Below are positions 24,201 to 33,970 of a stretch of DNA of 45,717 nt, in pieces. The notes beneath the pieces are model-generated. The model searched no databases and was not told the origin of the DNA. It saw only the letters and a list, made by a program, of their open reading frames with translations. The translations under genes were made by a program, and so were the position numbers. Position 1 is the stretch's first letter. Each line of letters opens with the position of its first letter. Source of the DNA: Phoronis australis (Eukaryota; Phoronida; Phoronidae); assembly GCA_002633005.1 (NCBI GenBank), contig NMRA01000079.1, positions 742,077-787,793 of the forward strand. The letters are read 5' to 3'.

Positions 24201-27200
24201 CTTAGTGGCGACATCAAATGTCCATCCTCACTGCCCCATTGCAATTAAAAAACGGGAGATTATACACTTGATAACAATAGCGCCAGGTGTGGTGCTTGAA
24301 GGACACATAGAAGCCATCTTGAAATACACATCGTGCATATCAACCAATGAACACAACATAGTAGTAGATCTTGAAGTCTTTGTCTGTTAGTGGATTTATT
24401 TGAACTGCTATTCCAGTACCTGTTGTATAAAGAACTAAACATCTTCCTCAAGAAAAGAAAAGTGTATTCATCAAGGCACCTCATACTACAAACACACATC
24501 ACAATGCAACAGGCAATGATTCTGAATTTGCCATCCAAGGAAGGAAAAAATTACAGGAAATTGACCTTTTGCCCCAATTTGTGATAAATACAGCACAAAT
24601 TTAGGGTCAAATTGGAACAGTTTCTAAAAATAAGGTTGTAAAACAGATTTGAAATTCATTAAAAAAATATTAGCACTTGATGACTTTTGACTGTTCAAAT
24701 CATAAATCAAAGGAAAAGTTGAATTGCTTACAACTGCAGACCCAACTCCCAGCCATTAAGAAACACGGCTCTGATGGCCAAGCAACATTGTGGACCCCCA
24801 CAGCACCCCACTGTGAGCACCTGCAGCATAAAATCAAACAAACCCTCATGCTGCCATCTCTGATACCAGTAGCCTGCAAGAGACAGGGATCAGATATTCC
24901 ACTCCACAGGGAATTGTGTCAGGAGTATATACCTCTCCTTACACATTCCTCAGATTCTGAGAATTTCAGCTTGGCAGATCAAATATAGGAGATTCAAGAG
25001 AATTTGGCAAGTATCCAAAGAAGGTAGCTTTTAAGTGAACAACAGTGCGTAAACATGAATCAGCAAAATTGTGCGGTGCATTTTGAAGAGTCAAGAATTC
25101 TATTCACAAAAAAGGAAAAAATGCAAAACCACCAGAGTATAAAACGTGAATTTACTCGTGTATGCTAGCACAATGGTGACCACTGAAACGGGAGACATTT
25201 GGAATGTTGAATTATGGGATAGAATTAACCATTCCATGAGCAGATTTCTTGCCACAAGTGATCCACAAGTCTCTTGCATCTGTAGACAGCAATCAACAAC
25301 CTCTCCAAGACTCAGGGTGGAGCTTTCCCAGGAAAAGTTGGTAAGGACAGGCTGTTTAGTATTTTCCTCTCTGTTTCTGTCTCACAAGTGTCCTTGCATG
25401 TATCTTGGCCTTGTGGACATCATACGTAGACTTTTTCTTTGGCTTGGCAAAATACAAAAAGTGGTAGCACCACTAGTGACATTAAGAGTTGTTTCCACAT
25501 CCTTTTACAACCTGACACTGTGTCAGGTACGCAGTAATCTGGTAGCCTTGATATGGCAGGTGACATCCCCTACTATACAAAAGAGAATGCTTGAGGGTTT
25601 GAGATGAACCCTGATCATGATAGGAAAATGTTGAAGAAAACACTGTTCAGTAATCTATGGCATTAAAGCACCAGATGAATAGGTTATGTTGTGTTTATCT
25701 TATTAAATAAGCCCTGCTAGCTCTCAAGCAGAAACAAAGACATTCCATTAGCAAGTTGGCAATACAGTAGATAAAGATGAGTTTTCAAGCCAGTCTGACT
25801 TATGACAAGCAGACTGCCCTAATTATCATATTATGATAAAACCAACTGACTCAGCAGCAGATGGGCTGAGAACACCACATACCATCTGGCATCAAGGACA
25901 GTCTCAGTTCATGTTGGGACAGTTGGGATACCGAAATTCAAGTCGAAACTGAACTGAAGCGATTCTGAAGATTGGGGGATGAATAGTTCTGGCTTACCAA
26001 AATAAAAATTTCTCAAATGTCAGACACTGCATTTTGTATCTCAATAAAGTCCGGAAATCATCCTGAATACTTAGTAGCCGCTGGATAAATATTTTCAAGC
26101 ATGCTCATTTAATACGAAGTTCATCTATTTCCGTATGACGTTATCATGTACAACACTACATGAAGTAACAGCAGCTTCTGAAACTATTTGGCAAGTTTTA
26201 ATATTTTTTAATAAATTTAAATACTTAGGCTATCCCTTCACACTCTGAGGTAATATGGATAGGCACTGTTACCTTGGCAATATCTCCATCGCATCTCCCA
26301 TTCAATGTATGAATTCAGAGTATGTCCTAAATCGCTGTGTGAAAGTCTTCAGTTGTTCCGACTTTCAAGGTAAGTTTGCTACAATTGGTTAAAAAGTGTG
26401 TTGCTTGGAAGTAAATTACCATCAAGAATGGTGAGAAGCTTTTGTACGTCTAAAAATTTTAAAATTCGCTGGTTGATCATTTGAATACGGCATGCTGAGT
26501 GAAGTTAGTGGTCAATAGTCACGGTGGAGGAAAGAAATTTAACCTTCAATGCAGACGCTTAAGGTTTTAGGCTATTGAGAAACAGTTTCAATTGCTTAAA
26601 ATTCAGTTAGAGAAAATGAAGGTCCGATTTGGCGGCAAAAATGTTTCTCAAGCTTAACTTATGTATACATTAAAACGACAAATGAAAAACGACGAGCATT
26701 GTACCGTACAAGTGTTTTCAGGTGTCCTCATAATGCTTAACACAAAGGTGAATGATCCCTTGTGACTCATCTTGTAATTTGTAAATTTGGAACGGTCAAT
26801 ATTGCCTATTCTAAAATTTGGTACATGTTCTGATCTTGAGCAAAATAATTTTTTACGTCTCTCCCAAACTGGAGAATTTTCCTTCCCTCATACTTCAGAG
26901 GAAACTTGTCATTTTTATACCATGCCATGAGTGTAATTACAAACTGGCTCCTAACACTTCCGATCATTTATGAAAGAGCTACTAGTTGAACCAACTGTTC
27001 AGTAAAAACTAAAGTTATGTCATCAAGTTTTACATCTACAAAAATGGCTAACATCCAAGTAAGATGAAATAAGAATCAATCTTCACTGAAAAAAAGATTG
27101 CCTTACTTCATATCTTCATTTTTACTACCATCACTGAATTAAATGAAAGCCTTCGACACTTGACATTACGTGAAATAGGAAGTCTCAAGGTAATAGTCAT

Positions 27201-27734
27201 GTTACCTAAACAGCACCCAATTATCTTATAATATTCTGCAATATTTTCCAATTTGTGTTTCCCAGTAGGCTCACATGTCTGCAAGTGAAGCAATTTATAC
27301 TGTAATATATGGAAAAAAGAATACATTTGATTTAGCACATAGGTGAAGATATCGAATAAAAATCCAATAGCACTTTAGTATACTCACTTATAGATGGTTG
27401 GGGACCCGTTTAAACAATATGGCCGACATGAGATCATAAAAGGCAAGTAGTACCGAATAAAAACTCAATTTTAAGATCCATGTTATAGCTGCCACCAGGA
27501 ATTGTTTTTCAGAAGTTGCGGGTTATTCAGGAAAACATTAGAAGCCCAACTGATGATATTTTGTGGTATTGAAAGGACGTGACGTAACAAGTAAAGTAAC
27601 CAATCACGCAACACCACCTGGCCACCGTGGTTTGGCAAACTGATCCCCATCACTTATTAAATTCTAATCATTTCATTTCTAATTTGGGAAATTTAATTAC
27701 CTTATAATAGCACCTTAATAACGTTATTTCTTCA

Positions 27735-28235
27735 GGGCCTTTCATACTAACGTCGACGCGTCAATGGTTTGGGGAGTTGCGGTCAGTATGAATGCTTAAC
27801 TTCGGTCCTGGATCGAAGTTAACAGCTCCAGTTAACATCGCAGTTAACAGGTGAATTTAACAGCATTGACGCTTCAGTGCAGTATGAATGGTCAACTTCG
27901 GTCCCATCGAAGTTATCTCTAGGTGCCACTGTTACCGTCAACAATTTAAGGATAGTGTAGTCGCTAATAGTTGTATATATTTTGCTCGAATAATAACCAA
28001 TTTATTTAAAAATAAGTTTTATATCAATTAGCACATGTAAATGTTCCCAAATTGTCACATTGAAAAATATCTTAAGAGTGCAGCGCTACCTTGCGATAAC
28101 TTTGATGATGACAGCGTTGCCTACCGTTTACTTCCATGTTCATTAACTACCGAAGCCATCATGAACGGCCCAGTTAACTTCGCCATTTACGTCGACGATC
28201 CGCTCAGACCGGAGTTAAGTCAATATGAAAGGGCC
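27735..28235. mobile_element. MITE of about 500 bp, GGGCCTTTCATACT family, copy 2
   Basis: Ends GGGCCTTTCATACTAACG and, inverted, GGCCCTTTCATATTGACTTA. It is colinear with 20760-21266 and similar throughout, including CGAAGTTAACAGC...CCAGTTAAC and CAGTATGAATGGTCAACTTC. This copy is richer in CpG (for example ACGTCGACGCGTC), so it appears less decayed. A 66-codon open frame inside it is not conserved in copy 1. Confidence 0.75.
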
Positions 28236-30089
28236 TTTTGATATACCTTAAGTGTTTGTACATCCAGTTTTCACTTCATCTAGGCACAGCACCAACAAAT
28301 AACCAACAGAAATTCTTCATCACTTCACTTGAACTTCTTCCACGATTTTATTTTCATTTTGAAGTACTAAGTTGTTCAATGACAGGGAACACTTGCAGTT
28401 ATATTTGCTAATTAATGACTGTCATGGAAGGTGAACGAAAAGGAACCTTCACTCACTTGAGAGGAAAGGTACCTGTGCTTATGCCTTATCAGAGGGCATT
28501 TTTTGGCTGAGGGGAAAACTTCTGGCCCCGTCACACCACCAATTCAACCCTCACAGTCACGACTCCACATTGGCAATGCCTCAGGAAGCCAAAGCTAACG
28601 TTCTGCAGCAGTGATTCTAACCATGAGGGGAATTTGTAATCAGTGGAGAGGAATTTTGCTTGATGTTATAAAATATCTTTCAAGGGAGAATGGGTGCAAT
28701 GTTTGGAGCAACGTGCTCAGCAGAGTTGTTTACCTGATGATATTTTTTGGGAATTAAACATGTTTCCATTGATCAACAGTTTAGAATTTGTGAAGAGAAA
28801 TTATTTGCCAGTTTCTTAGTCTTTCCAACTTTCCACAATGACCGAGACGAGTATATGACAGCAAACAAGAATGTAAAAAGGTGCGTACATACTCTGCACT
28901 GTACACTGTGATCTAAAATTTTCATCTACTTCTTATTCAACAAGAAATTCAATAGGCCAGACAAGGATACATCAAGTGCATCATTAAAAAAGTTTTAAGT
29001 AGATCCAGCCACACTGGTCTGTTTATGCAGTGTATTAAACAGCTGACAACAATAGAAAGAGGAACTAACAAAAGCTTTTCAGCTCTAGACGTCTTTAATC
29101 AGTATTGATTAATACTATCATGAGGGGTCGTTATATTAGTCATCCTATACACAACTGACTGAGCATACTTTTATTGGTCTAAACTTAACTCGATGAATGC
29201 TAGCGTATCGAGCGTCTATGAATAGATCTTTGCATGTTGTGTGCAAAAAAATAACATTGATGCAGACAATCCTTTAACAAAAATATCATGATACTAACGG
29301 TCCCGAATGACCACGTTATGTAACTGATATGGCAACAAATAATGAAAATAAATATTGATCCAATTCTTATTCAGTGTTGACAGCAATGAAGGGAAATGAA
29401 ATGTCAAAGCATTGCAAACATCTACATTTCACGCTGTTTTAAAAAGTTGGCTAAAACACAAATAGAATCAGGCTTTTTTACATAAATTATTCCTCATAGT
29501 GATACAGGCCAACCCAATAAACTTGGGATCGTTGTTTCCTTTGAGTTGCTGGTGGTTTTGATGTATAGAGATAGAATCTTATTGTGAACATTGAGGAACA
29601 CTATGCCAGACTGATTTTATGAGTCTAGTACAAGGCATAATTTGATTTTCAATTTCACCAGAGGAACAAAGTTAAAATGTAGCTTTAACAGCACTTGCCA
29701 GTAGAAAGAACAACAATTTCTAAATCAAAAACAATACTCCGACAATGCAGAGTGGCCACTGAAACTTGATGACCGACTGGGTACTGGGTGGGCTACTAGT
29801 ACTATAAACCAAAGCAGTTTAAGTGCCTATGTAATACGCAGTCTCTGGAGACATTTCCAGAGTCGATTCTTTCGAAAAATATTTTCTGACCCAGTCTAAC
29901 GGCTTAAATAGTAAGCTCAACGAGCACATGTGTGCATACTGGCAACAAATGATAACATACACATGTATAGTCATACTCAATCGTGCTAACGAGTCGACCG
30001 ACAAGAATGACTCATCGGCGAGCTTGTCGGGCACCGGTTTACAAAGACTGGGAGGCTTTTACCAAAAATGTAAGAAAAAAGAATGTTAC

Positions 30090-30216
30090 CTTTAGTGATC
30101 TGTTCTAAAATCAAATCCTTGTGTTCTCTGCAAAACGGTTCACCGACAACGAGCAAAACACTGCAACCAGATAACGGACTTGGAACATTTTCTGAGACCG
30201 AATCCACTCCTGCCAT
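30090..30216 (-). CDS. MAP1: MAP1-family microtubule-associated protein (futsch-like), exon 1 with start codon
   Basis: The 5' coding exon of a MAP1/futsch homolog. MAP1 proteins bind and stabilise microtubules, mainly in neurons, and are usually cleaved into a heavy and a light chain. The exon starts with AAAGATGG, a good start context, and gives 42 codons plus one base before a GTAACA donor (30084-30089). After a short polar N-terminus it reads SVLLVVGEPF followed by CREHKDLILEQITKG. This matches MAP1B 'FYLLVVVGEIVTEEHLRRAI', the first strand and helix of the conserved N-terminal domain. Joined to exons 2-4 it gives about 143 residues colinear with MAP1B. Whether it is closer to MAP1A, MAP1B or MAP1S cannot be decided; it is probably the single pre-duplication gene. 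Confidence 0.87.
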
Positions 30217-30696
30217 CTTTGAAAATGTTTTGAAGTCTAGACCATTTGACCTCTTGTGACCTATATGATGTCATTCACCGATGTTGTATGCGATGGTATT
30301 GGTTGAAACACAGATAAATCTGAAGGCGTCGTCCATTCACGTTCAGTGTTGGTGAACTCCCTCACACTGTAAACATGCTTTCTATTTGTCAAGCTGTGAT
30401 TATAATTTCGTTGTAATCCAATAACCACACATCGTTCACAAAGCATTAGGCCTACGCTTCCTGTGCTGTTTTGCAAAACCGTGACCACGGTGAGTTCTGA
30501 GACTTAGAGAAAAGGGTAGGCCATATATAGGCACTTTTTCCAATAGACCTAATTTAAGTTGTAGTTAGTTTGTCATCGCCGTTTGTAGGAGTGGCGCAAA
30601 GCTTTACCAGTTTAAAAATCTACAGCATTAGTTCCCTATTCTAAAAATATAATATCAAAGTAAAAAATTATTCTGTTCAGTTGTTGAAAAATCCAC

Positions 30697-30806
30697 ATCG
30701 ACTGGTCACAGGCGTTCTCAGCTTCTAATAGTCCCCAGTACACTGCATACAATATATGTAGTGTATTGGGGACGATCAGAAGCTGAGGACGCCTGTGGAC
30801 TGATCG
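30697..30806. repeat. near-perfect 110-bp palindrome
   Basis: The left arm (30697-30748) and right arm (30755-30806) are inverted copies with about seven mismatches and one 1-bp indel around a 6-bp centre. Shared blocks include ACAGGCG, CTCAGCTTCT and GTCCCCA. It could fold into a long hairpin. It lies about 480 bp upstream of the MAP1 start codon and may be a foldback element. Confidence 0.85.
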
Positions 30807-30925
30807 AGACTAGACCGTGTAGACAAAGCAAGTAGGCTCCTATCTATGGTGTCACTGCCTCTACTTAAGAGTAAAGGCGGTAGCCATCCGAATGAGCCTC
30901 CAGGCTCCATACGCCAGAAGGTTAC

Positions 30926-31480
30926 GGCGAATTATGCCTCACAGTCACACTGTTTAAACCAAAGACAAAGTCATGTTAGCTATGTGTACCTTTTTGCACC
31001 TAGAGGAACACGTCCGTAGTCAGAGGCCGTCGATATGTGTTTATTTTAAACCCTTCCAGCTCGAACAAATACTCCCGTAACAAGGCTTATTACGGTAAGT
31101 TATTAGCCATAATCAAACTTTGTTTTTGTACATCCTTCGTTCAGTTGCTCACGGCAAATCGGAAACAGGCCATTTTTACACTGCTCGCGCCATGGGATAT
31201 ACATCAGACTTAATCCCCAGCTCTGGCGTGATGGTACCAACAAGAGATGATAGAGGACAAGACGAGACGGGACAAGGCACGAGTTGTGTAAAAATGACCA
31301 GTTGTCGATTTGGGCAACTGAACGAAAGACTCACTGCTAGGAAAAATGTATGATTACGGGAGTGTTTGTTTGGGTTAGAAGGAATATAAAGATGGTGGCG
31401 GCCTTCTAAGTTGTCTCTTTATACATAAAAGTACAGTAACCTGGCTTTGATGGTTTATTCAGTGTGAGGCATAATTTGCC
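30926..31480. mobile_element. long-TIR element A (GGCGAATTATGCCTCAC ends)
   Basis: The left end GGCGAATTATGCCTCAC (30926-30942) is inverted at the right end (GTGTGAGGCATAATTTGCC, 31462-31480). The arms stay complementary for roughly 150-250 bp: TACCTTTTTGCAC/CTTTATACATAAAAGTAC, CTTCCAGCTCGAACAAATACT/GTGTTTGTTTGGGTTAGAAGG, and, further in, CTTCGTTCAGTTGCTC/GGGCAACTGAACGAAAG. About 555 bp and non-coding; almost the whole element could fold on itself. Confidence 0.75.
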
Positions 31481-31581
31481 GAAAAGCTTCTGGGGTATGA
31501 AGGCCCTATGGAATGTAGGCAGTGACCAGTATATTTACTGGCCAGTAGAGATGGTAGAGTTCCTATAGGCACTTCATACAT

Positions 31582-32836
31582 GGCGAATTATGCCTCACAC
31601 TCTAAAAAATCAAGGTCATGTTGTTATGAGTACCTTTTGCGCATAGAGGGACACCTTAGGAGGCCGTTGATGTCTTTAATTCCTTCCAACTCTTGAAAAC
31701 AAATACTTTGGTAATCAATTTTTTTTTCGAGTACTCCTTCGTTCAGTTGCTCAAATTCGACATTTTTAACACTGCACGCCGGGGGCCCTGGCGAGCGCTG
31801 TGTAAAAAAATGGCCAGTTTCCGATTTTGGGAACTGAGTGAAGGACTGCTTGAAGAAAAAGTTTGATAGCGTGAGTATTTGCTCGAGTTGGAAGGCATTA
31901 AAGACATCGACGGTCTCCTAAGGTGTCCCTCTGCATAGGCGGATTTAGGGGGGCCCCCCGCTTGGCTGCCGCAAAAAAAATAAAACGGCAAGAGCGTAGG
32001 GAAATGTTGAGTTTATTAATTTGCCCCGGTAATTAAAATTATACGGATGAAAAAAGATTTAAATGTGTGCAGTTTTAGTGTTGGGGGGGGGCTCAGATCC
32101 AATTTCAAGTGTCAAATTCGGAACACGGCGCATTCGTAACGGAACTATGGCTAAGTGTAGGCTCTCCCGCGATATCCCAGGGGACCGGCATTGGCGCTGC
32201 GCACTACGACTCCGTTTCCGTTGTCTGCTCCACTGTGCGATGAAGAAAATTTACTTCATTTTTTAAAGAAAATGGAACCTGAGTGACGAAAAAACATAAG
32301 CTGCTGGTAAGATGTGAATTTTAATCGAAGCCTTAGTGAATCACTCAGAAACTCAATAATTCTCTCTTTGTCAAACCTTAACTTAAGACGATTTCCAAAG
32401 CAATCCCATCATTGTTGCCAACACGAAAAACGGATTTGGTCTTTTGGGCATTTGAATACTATTTTAAGTACAACAAATTTGTTAAGAACGGATTGCACAA
32501 AATATAAAACGTGTAATAATTATTACAAAAATAAGTAGGTTTCGCGCGCAAATGCTGTGGACCATAAACAAGTAGGTCTCTTAGTTTAAGTTTATTAGTG
32601 GTGGTGTAGTTGTAAAGCACGCGCGTCCAATCAGCCAGGTCGTGAGGGGGCAAACCCCCCCTCCCGACCTCCCCCATTCGGTGCTATGCGCATCTACAAT
32701 CGTGGTTTGCGCAAATGCTTACAGCCGGACAAAATGTTGGGCCCCCCCTTGTGATATCCTAGATCCGCCACTGCTCTGTGCGCAAAAGGTAACAACGTAA
32801 CTTTGATGTTTTAATCAGTGTGAGGCATAATTCACC
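31582..32836. mobile_element. long-TIR element B, split by a nested insertion
   Basis: Same family as element A: it starts GGCGAATTATGCCTCAC (31582) and ends GTGAGGCATAATTCACC (to 32836). The right arm is cut at 31933 by an 840-bp hAT-like element; removing that insertion and one 5-bp duplicate restores a continuous arm (GTCCCTCTGTGCGCAAAAGG). Without the insert the element is about 410 bp. Confidence 0.75.
31934..32773. mobile_element. nested hAT-like element (GGCGGAT ends)
   Basis: Ends CATAGGCGGATTTAGGGGGG and, inverted, CAGTGGCGGATCTAGG, flanked by a perfect 5-bp direct repeat CTCTG (31929-31933 and 32774-32778). The interruption of element B confirms both boundaries independently. G-rich and C-rich runs flank both ends on the inside (GGGGGGCCCCCC). 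Only short open frames lie within, so it is non-autonomous. The 5-bp duplication fits the 5-bp group of hAT elements. Confidence 0.8.
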
Positions 32837-32932
32837 GAAAAGCTTCCGGCATATGAAGCTGGCCAGTAGAGACGGTGAAGCTCCTATAGGAGCCAGCTAG
32901 AGACGGTGGTCACTGTCTAAATGAAGGACTGA

Positions 32933-33058
32933 TAGATTACGGTAGTGTTTGTTCAAGTAAGAAGGAATTAAAGACGTCAACAATGGCCTCCTAAGTTGTA
33001 TCTCTTTGCGCAAAAAGTATATCAACTCAACTTTGATGGTTTAATCAGTGTAGGCTAA
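32933..33058. repeat. solo right arm of the long-TIR family (copy C)
   Basis: GTAGTGTTTGTTCAAGTAAGAAGG through CTTTGATGGTTTAATCAGTGTAGGC matches the right arms of elements A and B. No matching left arm is present, so this is a truncated copy. Confidence 0.65.
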
Positions 33059-33234
33059 TTATCTACCAAGAGTCAAATACTGTTACTAAAGCCAAATGGA
33101 ATTATCTTTACCAACCGAAACCTAGTGCATTTGTTTTGGCTAATTTCCGTGGTATTTCTCCAGGTAAAAATTATCCTAACTTTTCATATGTTTGAGCTTG
33201 AATAGGGTAACTAATCCACTAGAGTTGTGCAGAC

Positions 33235-33396
33235 CAGTAGCGGATTAATAGGATGGGGGGAGCAAGGGAGTCATGCTCCCCCTAAAATTCTCTCAGATTC
33301 CATTTGGCAGTGTGGGGGTGTTAATGTCTGATGGGCGAAATCCTGGCCAATATTCTTCCTTGGCCTCCTTAACTCAAACTAATGGATCTGCCCCTG
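33235..33396. mobile_element. short MITE with CAGTAGCGGAT ends
   Basis: A 162-bp element beginning CAGTAGCGGATTAATAGG and ending, inverted, CAGGGGCAGATCCATTAG. The flanks CAGAC (33230-33234) and TAGAC (33397-33401) are consistent with a 5-bp target duplication with one change. The ends resemble those of the nested element at 31934-32773, suggesting mobilisation by related transposases. Confidence 0.65.
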
Positions 33397-33464
33397 TAGA
33401 CTGTTGTAAATAATAGGTGTACCTGTAAACAAAATAACAGGGGTCATACTACTCACATACAGTG

Positions 33465-33642
33465 GGCCTTTTGAAATTGACATGCAAGGTCAGTAAAAGC
33501 AGTTCTTTGTGAACCTTGCTCTGTCATGCAACTGTCTCAGTTGGACTTTGTGACTCAACATACTTTAAGGAAGGGTTTATGGTCCTGGCTGAGAAGGTAC
33601 TTATTTGATTACCCACTGTGGATCCATGAATGGATGAGCCAG
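33465..33642 (+). repeat. dispersed repeat, copy 2, upstream of FEM1B
   Basis: Colinear with 14077-14255 in the same orientation. It ends just before the open frame that extends FEM1B upstream (33644), so sequence immediately 5' of the FEM1B coding region is at least partly repeat-derived. Confidence 0.6.
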
Positions 33643-33970
33643 AATGAAAGAAATTCTTTTCCAGGAATCCAACATTAAAAAATCACCAGTTTTAGTTCAC
33701 CATAAATCGTTTTCTTTTTGCCGGTGTTGTCGTGAAGTCATCTCTATAGCAGTAATTGCTTTGTTCCACAAAAAAGGACCTTGGGTGGATGTTCCTGCTA
33801 GACATCTTGTTGCTTTAAAAGATAAAGTATGCTTGGGAAGAAAGTTGTTTGATTCTAGAACATTTTTTAATGGTATATTCTTCATTGCAGCATTTTTCAT
33901 TTTTCTCATTAATTTGCCGGGGTTATCAGGTGTTGTATATAATAAAGCTATAATCATTCTATGCAGGGCA

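Larger units (their letters stand above)
9652..30089 (-). other. MAP1 intron 1 (phase 1, about 20.4 kb)
   Basis: The first intron runs from the GTAACA donor after exon 1 (30084-30089, minus) to the acceptor before exon 2, and includes the 618-base gap. It carries a SINE with a target duplication, several inverted-repeat elements and a 2.2-kb hAT-like element, annotated separately. The long stretches between them (10.4-13.1, 14.3-18.0, 21.3-27.7 and 28.3-30.0 kb) are AT-rich, with only short open frames that show no recognisable domain. Two weak plus-strand exon candidates, at 18021 and 26309, are listed as findings. Confidence 0.75.
30217..33970. other. MAP1-FEM1B divergent spacer, filled with repeats
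   Basis: The two start codons point away from each other across about 3.75 kb. Nearly all of it from 30697 to 33396 is inverted-repeat elements, annotated separately. Promoters for both genes probably lie at its two ends (30217-30690 and 33400-33960), but I see no TATA box or clear initiator. A possible 5' untranslated-exon donor (CTCCAG then GTAAAA, near 33163) and an acceptor at 33954-33966 could belong to FEM1B. Confidence 0.6.

Noticed and set aside
24677-24988. 103-codon plus-strand frame
   Set aside because: No recognisable feature and no splice partner; lies in MAP1 intron 1.
25146-25607. 153-codon plus-strand frame, the longest unexplained one
   Set aside because: No recognisable domain, motif or splice structure, and composition like the surrounding intron. 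Best treated as chance or a decayed element. A protein database search would settle it.
22095-28640. Possible dispersed repeat pair at 22095-22280 and 28490-28560 (CACCAATT...CTCACAG-like blocks)
   Set aside because: Similarity is patchy and limited to short AT-rich or simple blocks; not convincing by eye.
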